Of a stretch of DNA of 64,000 nucleotides, positions 1 to 11,200 are shown one piece after another. The notes beneath the pieces were generated by a model. That model worked only from the letters and a program-made list of their open reading frames with translations. It was not told where the DNA came from and did not search any database. The DNA is taken from positions 23,939,250 through 24,003,249 of the forward strand of contig CM026570.1 in assembly GCA_015143295.1 (NCBI GenBank), given 5' to 3'. The translations under genes and the position numbers were made by a program. Source of the stretch: Tetracentron sinense (Eukaryota > Streptophyta > Magnoliopsida > Trochodendrales > Trochodendraceae). Each line of letters opens with the position of its first letter. Positions within the stretch are counted from its first letter, which is position 1.

Positions 1-210
1 ATCTGCATCGACTAGAGTAAAGGGTTGATACATGTATCAACCTAGTGCATCCAGTCAAAGCTTTCATTGCACTAGGTTGATGCATGTGCATCGACTGTTG
101 TCTTCAACCACCTTTGAAAAAGTATGTTTCGGCCTATATGCATCGACCCCTTCATATATATGCATCGACCATTCACATATTTGCATCGACCTAGTGCAAA
201 AAAATTGTTG
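1..210. repeat. Cluster of GCATCGAC motifs with a 20-bp palindrome
   Basis: GCATCGAC or close variants recur at 5, 87, 140, 163 and 184. The 20 bases at 23-42 are a perfect palindrome (GGTTGATACATGTATCAACC). Bases 31-50 and 67-86 are imperfect inverted copies sharing the CAACCTAGTGCA core. No coding content recognised. It may be the edge of an unidentified transposon. Confidence 0.6.
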
Positions 211-811
211 CAACAAATAAGAAAACATTTTTGATTTTTAGGGCCGTTTTTAAGAGGAAAATGTATAAGTTTCATACGAATGAAACAAGATTTTCATAAG
301 AATTTACAAGAATGTAAGTTTCAAAACCGAAATCTTTCAAAAAAAGCTACTGTATATCAAAAAAACCGAAAAATAAAAATCCTTCAAATGGAAGGAACCA
401 CGTACCTTTAACAATCAATTGAACTTCTCAGAATCGCTTCACGAAGGAAACTTGAGGATCTTAAAGGCTTTCGGTTGAGTGTCGATACAACTTACAGTAG
501 AATCGATGAAGGGGATGAGAGGGTCGATGCGCAGTGGAGGAGTCCTTACGGTTTCCCGCTTAGTTATGAGTTTGGGACAAAAGATGTCACAAACCAAAAG
601 CATAAGGGTATGAAGGAGAAAAAAAAAAGACCACACGTGCGAATGGATGCACATGTGTGTGGGGACATTTAGAGAAGAGTTTTTAAATCTTGGGTATTTA
701 GGGAAGAACCCCATACTTGAGGGGCAATCAAGGAAAAACCCCAACAATAGAGCTTAACCTTTTAGGTTCTAATAAGTCTAAGTTATTATATTATATATAA
801 TATAACATATA
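211..811. other. Upstream intergenic sequence, nothing recognised
   Basis: AT-rich with short unconvincing open frames. Further GTCGAT/ATCGAT-type motifs at 480-530 echo the patch at 1-210. No conserved domain seen. Confidence 0.5.
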
Positions 812-961
812 CAATTAAAGGCCGGGTCATGTGTTTATCAAACCCAACCCTAAGTAAGAAGACCTTTTAAAATTGGGCCCGACCTAGCCTGACCCCACCC
901 TAAGGCCCTTTATTTTACGGACGAAGGGCCGGCCCTCATAAAGAACCGAATTGACATCCCT
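812..961. repeat. GC-rich MITE-like fragment near the KU70 promoter
   Basis: A sharply GC-rich stretch with GGGCCGGCCC-type palindromes that ends TTGACATCCCT. The same kind of GGGCC/GGCCC-rich sequence ending in TTGACATCCCT recurs at 26155-26222, and a related one at 45275-45760. Ends and TSD not resolved. Confidence 0.5.
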
Positions 962-1084
962 TGTTTCTCCCAAGGAGGAATGGTATTTTGGTGATTTTGA
1001 TCTTAGCTTATGTAGAAAGCTTGAATTTCTTATTATTATTATTTTTGTTTTATTTATTTATTTTGCCTGAATTTCGAATGTTCT

Positions 1085-1217
1085 CAATTCTCAAATAAAG
1101 GCGGGTGAAGGAACGAACGAAAAGTCCTCTTCTCCCAAAACAAGAACTCGTTCGACTCTCTCTCTCTCTCTCTCTCTAGTTTTCTAGACTCCCTTTTTTT
1201 CAGTCTTCATCCTGATC
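1085..1217 (+). promoter_or_regulatory. KU70 5' leader / core promoter region with (CT)n
   Basis: Between a T-rich stretch (1030-1065) and the start codon lies a (CT)n run at about 1156-1178 followed by TTTTTTTCAGTC. Pyrimidine-rich leaders are common in plant 5' UTRs. GGCGGGTG at about 1100 is loosely like an E2F-type site. Transcription start not determinable. Confidence 0.45.
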
Positions 1218-1283
1218 ATGGATTTGGACCCAGAAGATGTCTTTCGAGACGATGAAGATGACCTAGAAAATGATTTCTCTCGG
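1218..1283 (+). CDS. KU70: KU70 exon 1 (residues 1-22)
   Basis: Encodes the acidic N-terminus [20 protein letters not shown], typical of plant Ku70. It ends in a whole codon (CGG) before the donor GTTTGG at 1284. Intron 1 is only 81 bp. An upstream CT-rich leader supports this ATG as the start. Confidence 0.93.
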
Positions 1284-3766
1284 GTTTGGATTCGTCTACT
1301 TCAGTTATTTATTATTTGTTTTTTTATCCCCATTTGATTTCATTTGGAAGGAATTTTGTTTCAGGAAAGAGAGTCCAGCAAAGAACTCGTCGTGTATCTT
1401 GTCGATGCATCACCGAAAATGTTCAGTCCCGCCATTAAAGCTGTAAACTTTCTCTCCCCATTTAGCTATTTCACTTTTATTTGTTTTATTTATTTTTTAT
1501 TTCAGCTAGAATAACTGAAATTGATTCTCACCATCGAACTGCTTATTAACTAAATTCCTTTGATGTGTTGTGTTATCCTGAGTATGTGGACAAAATGGTA
1601 TGATGATGAATTCCGTTGCAAGACTAATTTTAACTTCAGGTTGAAATTTACCCATCGAAGAAATGATTGAAATTTACCCATCTAAGAAATGATTGAAACA
1701 TTACTTGTTCTTCGCAATGGGATTGCGAATGAAAAGGGGCGATGAAACCCAAACATGAAGTCATGGGGGTAGCCCCCTGTTAAGGGATGTAAATTCCCTT
1801 TCGTATTGGTACTGTGGTTGGTCGATTTTATTTTTTGTTCTTCGTTTGCACCCTTATGTATTTGACTTGGTAATGTTGCTATTTGAAGGTTGATATAGTC
1901 TTTTCATGTACAGTATTAGCAGAAGCATTTGATGATCACAAAACTACTATACTTTATAATGGTACAAGGTGTATGTCATGTCATTGATTTGTTTTCTACT
2001 TTTCATATCTTCCAGTGCTCATAGTTAGAATTCAGTGTAAGGTTATTGTCGGGAAATACGAAGTTCACAGTGTCTCAGAAGCAGGGAGGTCATACTATTC
2101 GATGAACAATAATTTGTAGATCATACATTTGAGAAATTACTGGTTTTTAGTGTACCATTTTATAGTCAAAATACCTCCCAACCAAAACTTTTTTCTTCCT
2201 GCATCTTCAGTTGTATATTTTTTCTCTAACATCTCCTATAGTTATCTTTAGAAAATTTTACCTTACAATTCTCATCATTGATTGAAGGAACTAAATCAAT
2301 AATTCATACCAAGGTACAAAATGTTGATATCGCACGACATGTCTCATCAGTGGGATAAAGATATTTCGAGGATATATCGTTTATCGGGGATTTTTAGAAA
2401 AATAGGAAAAAATATGGCAAAACAAAGAATTTTACAGTGAAATTTTAGGAAATGTTAAAATCGATGTCAATGCATGTTTGAGAATAACAATATTTAAAAA
2501 AACAATAATGTACATAAAAGATGTAATGTAAAGGAGGAAAAGATGTGCATTGACGACAATGTATGATTAATTCATATTCATCAATTATTTACATAAAATG
2601 TTTAAAACATTTCTCAATCGATCATAAATTTATAATTCATAAATTCATAACAATACAAACATACATAATAATAATCTCACCCACCCCAAGAACTTCAATA
2701 AAAACCAAAATGAGTATGCAAAGGTTCGAAGTCATCTCTGTCATGACTAGACTGACAAAATATTGGTTTTCTACATATGTACAATATTGTGCGCAGCTCA
2801 TCACATTATGGTACATTAATTAATACTCAAGTACATAACGTTGGTAGTCATCTGGTCCAAAATGTAGCAACACGCCCATCGGTGCATACTGTGGGTAGTG
2901 AGGCACAATTGCCACCGACACTGGCACATGATGCTATACACCTCTATACCCATATGGATGTGGTTCATACCTAGAAACATATCCATATGGATATTGCCCT
3001 CTAGCTGTGCATAGCTATGTTCCTGAGAGCATAATTGTCACAACCACTACCATATAAGGCCGTACACTCCCCATACTCATATTCCTATTTGAAATTTAAA
3101 TTTGGGAGTATTTTAAATGGAGGATACCCATAATATGTTTAGTTTTTTTTTTTGTAAAGCTTGAATGTAAGTCTTTTTCTATTGAACTGATAGTTGATTT
3201 TTTGCCATTGTAGATGAAAATATTTTAGAAGACTAAAAATGAGACTTTTTTCACCGGATTTTTGGGTTCTAGTAATATTTTGATAAGGTAAAATTTATGA
3301 AAGTTTTAAGATTTGAGAAATACCTTAGCATTTGAAAGTTAAAATTCTCAAAAGGGTACTAAAAAGTAGATTTTGTTCTTGAATTGAAAAGTTGGATTTT
3401 TATTCTTCAGAATTTTGGATTAGATAATTTTTAGTGAATTCAAATGAGGGATATAACCATAGTGACAAAGTCGGGGTTCGGGAATAATTCGGCAGGGATT
3501 TGGAAAATTCGGGAAAAAATAAAAAGTAAATTAATAATTATAAAAATATACGGAACATTTTGATTAAAATATATTAAAAAAAGTAATTTTTTTGAATAAT
3601 TCGGGAATTATTTGTAAAAAACGCGAATAATTCAGAAAAAACGTTGTTTTCTTAAAAAGTCGCAATTTAAACGCAGAATCATTTGGCAACTCCAAAATTC
3701 GCGAATAAAACACGTTTCTTTTTTAAAAAAGTTGCGTTTTTTGTTACAATGGATATAACTTTATTT

Positions 3767-3822
<56 letters not shown>

Positions 3823-5183
3823 TATAAATGATATTTTATGAACATAAGTGAGACAATGAGCTTCACTCTCATACCCAAAGGCTAAAGCCTTTTATTTAAA
3901 AATAAAATAAAATCAAAACACATATGTTAGTCGATATTGCACGATAACGGCGATATATCGTTGATATATCCTCGATATCGTACGATATCATGTAAAAACA
4001 ACCTGCACCATATAGATGTGTCGGCTCACTGCGATACATGTGCCAAATTTAGTATGTTAAATTAAAACAACATTTTTTTTGTTGCCATCTCTTGAAATTA
4101 TTTCAATCGAAATGTGCAGGCTTTTTAAAATTCCTCATCATGATTTAAATTGCGTACAATTAATTTCCAATGAAAATGCAAGGGAGATAGAAGATATTTT
4201 CACCTTAAGATTGTTGGAACTATATGCAAATTAAATTCTGAAAGTATTGTATCCAATTATGTAGAGTGACAAAAAAATAAACCAGATAATAGGAAATTTT
4301 TGTAAAATTAAAATTTCAGTAGCAAAACTTATTGGTATAAGTAGACCAAGGCACGTGTTGAACACGCTGTCCTTAAGGTGAAAATCTCCCCTGCAGGTTT
4401 TCAATGACATAGATGCTCTTCAACGATCAATACCAAAGGATTAGGAGCACTCTTAATCCCTTGGCCTCCACAGAAATCGACAGTAGTGGTATAAAATACG
4501 TAAGTATAAAAACAGTAAGCAATAGAAGAGGAGAAGAAAATCTCAAAAAGTGTACTGTGTAGTTCTAAGTCTGAGGCAAGAAGTGGAAACTCCCATTATA
4601 TATATATATATATAAATGAGCATCACAATGAAGTCCTATAGACCTCAAAAAGGAAAGGAATCCCAAACGAAAAACAGAACTTGATGGTAGAAAATACTTA
4701 AGTATAAAAACAGTAAGCAATATAAGTGGAGAAGGAAATCTCAGAAAGTGTATTGTGTAGTGTGTAAGTTTGAGACAAGAGGAAACTCCCATTATATATA
4801 CTAGCAAGTGGCACGTGCGATGCACGTGAGAGTGAGGGGAAGGAGTTAACGACACCCGATTGAACTCGCTAGTGGCACGTGCAATGCATGTGAGAGCGAG
4901 GGGAAGGAGTTAACCCTAGTTAATAGGAATTAAAAGGGGAACGTGTTAACCCATGGGTGTGATTGAACTCTCCCTGAGGTCAATCGCGATTGGCTGTGAT
5001 TCTAAATAGATAGATGGCAAGGGGTAGTTTAGGAATTAAAGTATAACATTAAATCAAAGGCAAGGGTAGTTTGGGAATTAAAGTAAAACATTAAATCAAT
5101 GTTTTGTTTTTATATAAGTGTAATTTGGGAATTTCGGAAAAATCATCTACGCATGCCTCTCGCATTATAATAGTAAAGATATA

Positions 5184-5232
<49 letters not shown>

Positions 5233-8200
5233 AGCACCACAATGAAGTCCTATAGACCTCAAAAAGGAAAGGAATCCCAAACAATAAAACCGTTATTTCT
5301 TTCTTAAAGAAAATTTATCCTCTTAATAAATCTCATTAGTGTGTTAATATTAAATCAAATATAACAAAACGGTAACCTTCAAAGTTTGTTTTAAATACAC
5401 TATTTAAAGACACAAAAACAATAACATTATTTGCCTTGGGATTTTGTCTACCAATATTTGATGCTGGCGGTTTAATCGTCATTGCTGTCAATTAGCTATG
5501 ACACACGCTCCTTTGGCATGAGTGAAAGTCCAACAAGTCCATGAGCTGATATGAATGGTTTTAGCCTTTTAGGGGTGATTAGGAGCACATCGTTTATAGG
5601 CTCCCACACAAGTCACATAAGGTGTGTCGATTGCTTTGTGCTCTTTATGGTCTCAAACAAGCCCCTCAATTGGGATCCCTGGGGAAGAGGATCAAGTTGG
5701 CCCTTGCGAACAACTTGATGCACTATATCCTTTCAACCCTTTGGGCGAAATGCGGCAAAAGGAAGAAAAATCCATGGGCTGACCCCATCAAGGAATGCTC
5801 GCTAGGAAATAGAATCATTTTTAGGCAGGTAGGTCAATTTTCCTTGCTCCATCATCGGCTTTAAGGGTGGCGGGGAATACTTGATTTTGAGCTCATGGGT
5901 ATTGAGTTTGAAGAGAGACCAGTAGCAGATGCATTTATGGATTATGAGATTTCACTACCCACAAGGAGACCACAATGTGCTTGGGAAACTTCTTTTGAAA
6001 CAACTCGATTTCTTTTTGAAAGTTCACAACAAGCTTGTTTGATTGAAAGTATGAGGGTCCTGTTTCGCTTGTGGTTCGAGTCACCAAGTCCTTTCAAAAA
6101 ATAAAATTTCATCATGGTTGCAGGTCCATCAGTGTTCCATGTGAGTTGCTTAAATCCTTCTATGCCGAAAAGAAGATTCAACTCATAGCATATCAGCTAG
6201 AGCTATGCCGAATTCCAAGATGCCTTGCGTACGTGACGTACATTGCATCTTGGAAGATTGCATAACATCAACATCCAAGCGTTTGCAGAGAGAGTACTTG
6301 GTGTTTGGTGAAGTGGAAGGGACTGAGTGACGAAGAGTTATGCTGGGAGCTTGATGAGGATCTGCTCCCGTTCTGGACAAGATCGAAGAGTATCAAGAAG
6401 TCTATTAGAATGTCGACCTCTTAAGTGTGGGCGTTTGCAACAGTCATTTTTATCAAGCGCAACCACGCATGGCCTATGACACATTAGTCATATAACCTTT
6501 ATAAATAGTGTCTTGTGTTTTTAAAAGTAGTTTTAGTGTTAGTAGTAGTCCTTGTGTAGTAGGAGTGGCATCCTTGTATATAGAAGGGAAGTGGAACTTT
6601 TGTAAATGGGGAGTAAGATTGTACAAGTATGTGGGACATTTCCTTCTGCCAAAAGGGTAAATCCTTAAAATCCTATATTGATTAAAGGTAAGTGAGTAGG
6701 TTGCAAGTCAAGGTGGTGCCAAACACATGAAGCTTTCCTCAGTAATTGACGAATGTAATTTGGTTGCCTTTAATAAAAGTTTCTTTGTTGTCTTACTTGT
6801 GCCTTTATTAACTTGTTGGTTGCCTTTTTTCATTTGTGGGTTGCCACCTTTGGGTGTGCTTTGTTTGTTGACTCACAGGGCCATTGGGGTGGCCGCAAGT
6901 GCAACCCAATTTATTTGCTTGGAAAAAGGATTTGGATATGAACAAGATCAAATCCTAGGTGGCATCTTGAGTTATTATCTCTTCCTCCTTCAAGGGAGTG
7001 AAGAGTAATGACATTATCAGGGATTGGAAGTTGGTTGCTATGTCAGAACCTCATTTCGTGACCAGATGTGTCTGTGCTGCTTGGAGGTCCCCCTTCTTTT
7101 TCCAAGATGACTTTGTATGGTAATTCATTAGGAGATCCAGGGCTGTTTGACATTGATGGGATCATTAGAAAGAGTGAAGCTATCACTGAACTTATATATC
7201 CAGGGCTAGCGGGTGATGTGAGCTCGAACCATGTCAAGATTCTTTGAGTCATGACATTATTTGCCAGGCCCCCTTTCTTCAATTTGCAAAATCATTGAGG
7301 ACGATTTGAGGATTGCCATTAGGTGAGCACTAGGCAATGCCGGTTGTCCATGGAGATATGCTCAAGTCCGTTGTGAGGTTTGTGATTTGTTGACCCAATG
7401 GAACATCTCTCTCTTGGATTCTCAGATTGGCGAGCAAATCGGCTGATAACTTGCCTAAGGATGGGGGTGCTACTATCTTTGGTTGACGTATTTTGGTTCT
7501 TGTCTTGTATTTCTTTCTCCTGGCAGCATAATTTTCCCAGTAGTTTGTCTTTCTTTTCCTTCTCTCTTGTATCTCTTTCCTAGTTGGTAACATGAAATTT
7601 GAAAAAAAAATATGGATGGACTGAAGATCTAGCTCAAACATCGGAAGATTAGATGGTTCGGCTTGTTTGTCACCACAATTGGTCAAAAGACTTTGGGAAG
7701 GATCAAAACACTCTGTAGCCTTGCTCTTCTAGTTGAATTGGATTGAACTATTTTACCTGATCTAGTTTTTAGACACTGGTAATGAACATGTTATCACTTC
7801 TAACCATTGCAAATATCATCTGATTAACAATTTCTTGATTTCCCAAAATTTGCAGGAGGATCTAAAGGATGAAACTCATTTTCATATTGCTCTCAGTTGT
7901 ATTTCCCAATCATTGAAGACTCAAATCATTAGTAGATCTTATGATGAAGTTGCAATATGCTTCTTTAACACTGTAAGGTGTCGATGCTTTCATTAATGTG
8001 ATGAACTTGCTCTTAATATTTAAAATTAGCAAAGGCTACATCTCATATTTTGTTATCTAACATATGTTTTCTTTTGTTTCGGTAGTTGCTTCTCTGTAAA
8101 TGTTTTTGCCTTTTTATCCTTGAACCTTTTCAGAACCCAAATAATGTTGTGTTTGGTTGCAAGTCTGAATGTCTGACAGAGTGTTCTTTAAGTTGTTTGT

Positions 8201-11200
8201 TTGAACCACAAGTTTAGAAGATCTGACATATGTATAATTGGGTTAGCTGAATATATAAACAATTAAAATGATATTAGAAATTGGCCAACTTAGGAGAGCT
8301 AAATGAGATCTACATTGACATGGAAAGTTCAGGTTGGTGACTTGGCTCAAGAACCCATTCAATTGTCTCTCTGAGTTATTGCCTTAGTTTGACATATATG
8401 GGAGTGGACTTTTTACACTTCATGTATTTTGTCCGTGTTGCTAGTGAAATAATCTCCCATGGCAAGTGAGTTTATTACGAAGTCCATACTAAGATCCTCC
8501 CAAAGCATTGTAGGAACTGGTACTGACTCATGCTGCAATGATGAACTAGTGATCCACTCTCGTTTTTGTCCATGCCAATAGAATTGATCATCACCTAACC
8601 TAAGGCATTCCTTGTCCTGCCAAAAATGTCCACTAAGGCTACCTAAATGCTTCTCGCGGTAATTTTTTTTATTTTTGGGAATTCATCTACAGAAAACAAG
8701 TATTCTTCAAGCATCATATATTAAGGATGAGGATAGCTTTGGCCATGTTGTAACTCAGCAATAATCTGCCAATAAGACATCATCAACTTAGGACCCAGTC
8801 ACAATGACTCCCAAACTGACTAACAATGTTGCAAGTCTACTGGGTGCATTAGCTGCAAGATTTTGAATCTTGGCTTTGAGGTTGAATGTAAACTCCTAAA
8901 TGTAGGAGCTCATTTGGCATGGCGTGTGTCCAGTGTTTTTCGGGAGCCAAGATATTCAAGGCCTCTTGGTTGGAGTAGAGAGTAATACTCATTGAGAGCG
9001 ATAATGACACCAATGCTTTAGGTTTGTGCCACTGTGTGAAATGACGGAGGTGGAATATTATTTCCTGGCATCAAGGTTGTTAAATCGTAAAATCGTTTTA
9101 GGACCGATTCGATTCAAATCGGGATTCAAATCGTAAATCGTAAGATTCAATCCATTTTTTTAAAAATTGTTTAAAAAATACAAAAAATTACATATCAGAA
9201 AAATATAATAATCTACTATCCAAAAAATTTCATTCATATCTATTGATAAAAGAAAGTAGTGAATATTTCATTGCATACACTATAAAAAAAAAGCGAATGA
9301 TCTCTATAAAATGAAAAAAAAACCAATATCATTAAAGATAAATTAACAAAAGTAAACTCATATACCGATTTAAAAAAAAAAAAAAGTAAACTTATATAAT
9401 CATATTGTATGAGATCAAGTATCAAAAGAATTGTATAATTAAAAAGAGTAATAAAATAAACTATCAAGTTTTCCCAAAATCCACCTTTAACATCTTTCTC
9501 CTTCCTCCTTTCTTCTCCTTTTTTTTTTCCCCCGTTTCACAACAATAGAGACACAATCCAAATATGGGTTTTGGCATGTCCGTAACAGGGGTTTCCTGTT
9601 TCTTCTCTCTTCTTAAAAGACATAAAGTACCTTTAGAAAATCAAAAGAATAACTTTTTTAAAGTATTATTCCGTAAAAGGGGTTTCATGCTCGAATCGTA
9701 TGAATTGTACGATTTGAATCGCAAATCGTAATTTAAATCGCAAATCAAATGAGATTTACCTATTTAAGATTTTCACCTCCGATTTGAATCGTTTTGCTTG
9801 AGATTCAAATCGAATAGTAGGATTTGAATCGTAAATCGTAAGGATTTAATAACCATGCCTGACATTGTGATATAAGCAACAGGATCACCATGCTGATTTC
9901 ATTATGCTCCTATGCCCACTTGAAAAACTGCATGGGTCCACTTATGGTCCAGCTTTTTGAGGAACTCACCCACTCAGTAATAGGTACAATAAATGTGCTG
10001 ACATTAAGGTTGAAGTACCAGTAAATGTGGCCAGAATCATGGAAATCAGAATCATGCAATTTACAATTCGAATTTCATCGCATAACCCCTCATTGCAAGC
10101 AAGCGTTTCACTCTTGCTTCGCCTTACGGGAAGCACATCATTGCACTACACTTAAAGGCAAATTTGCTTCCTCTGTTTATCGTATAATGATCACAAAACA
10201 TTAAATGAGTGATGCAAGGAGAATGTAGCCTGTCGGTTCGGGCTTTCTTATATTCCCTGAGCTGCGGCGGAAAACCACTAGGCTAACAGATGGTTAGTTG
10301 GGCGGGTTGATTCCTTCATCAACATGTGTGCGGCTTAACCCCGTGGCTGGGGCCTTCCCATGCATGGCTCTCTAATGATTAGGTGCATAGAGAGGGCGTT
10401 CTGTACATCATTTTGTATTTACCTTGAAGATTAGGATGGGACACCAAAAGAATTGACTGCTGAGCCGTATGAGGTAGGAAACTCTCAAGTACAGTTCTAA
10501 GGAAAGAAATTGACCCACCTATTCTGACCGGGGAGAACATGCCATTCGACAGGGAGATTCTGAAATTGTGGAGGCTTGATCTGAGCACTTCCCGCTATGG
10601 CGGGCGAGGTTCTTGATCAACGAAAAAAAGCCCGTCTGATTTTCCTTTCTCCTCTAGCTTCGGTGAATCACTTGCGAAAGAGAGAAGAGTTTTTGAATCA
10701 ACCCCTTCCACTGTGCTCGTAACGCTTACACGACTAGCCGAGTTACAACACCTGCCGAAAAGAAAGTAAACTTTGTCAATCAATCAATTGCTTCCCCCAA
10801 AAAAAGGATGGAATTCGTGGAAGACCTCGGCAAATGAATCCAAAGCTAGCAAAGTTCATGAAGAAAGAAAGAGTTGGGTCTTTTCGAAGTCGATAACAGC
10901 AGTGACTGGCCCAATTGTGATTGCACAAAAGCCAGGAGGAAAGACAGGGTCTGCTAGCTTTCCATAAATTGAATAAGGTAACAAAGAAAAAGCCCTTCCC
11001 AATTCCATTGAAATATAATATGTTGGAGGAAGTTGGGTAGTAAGAGGATGAGGGCTGAGGGTCTTCGCCTTTTGATTGAGTTTCCGAATGAAGTGTTTGC
11101 TGATGCCTTTTGGCAGCCTCACTTTATTCATGCATGGGCGTTCCAAACGAAAGCGAACCAATGCCTTTCCTTTAGTGGCCGCGGTTCACTGTTGGACAGA

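Larger units (their letters stand above)
2310..4005 (-). mobile_element. Non-autonomous hAT-like element, family A copy 1
   Basis: Ends resemble each other as inverted repeats: CAAGGTACAAAATGTTGATA at the left, and CAGGTTGTTTTTACATGATA read inward from the right, each followed by GATATCG-type motifs. The middle, on the minus strand near 2930-3060, keeps a Tyr/Gly-codon-rich stretch (TATGGATATG-like). That stretch also occurs in copies at 27190-27300 and 57000-57110. A MITE at 3458-3751 is inserted in it. No clean TSD seen. Confidence 0.55.
4481..5290. repeat. Degenerate direct-repeat block split by a Helitron-like insertion
   Basis: The segment ending AAACTCCCATTATATATA occurs at about 4540-4605 and 4735-4800. 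The ATGAAGTCCTATAGACCTCA segment with its AAAGGAATCCCAAAC tail occurs at about 4630-4670 and 5242-5282. The Helitron-like element at 4801-5179 lies in the TA-rich part of the second copy. Confidence 0.7.

Noticed and set aside
6727-7008. Hydrophobic 93-codon frame that could be a small membrane protein
   Set aside because: Lies in decayed retrotransposon surroundings, with no family match and no plausible promoter.
10856-11161. Minus-strand frame of 101 codons in the organelle-like block
   Set aside because: No motif or known organelle protein recognised. Mitochondrial intergenic DNA often has such frames.
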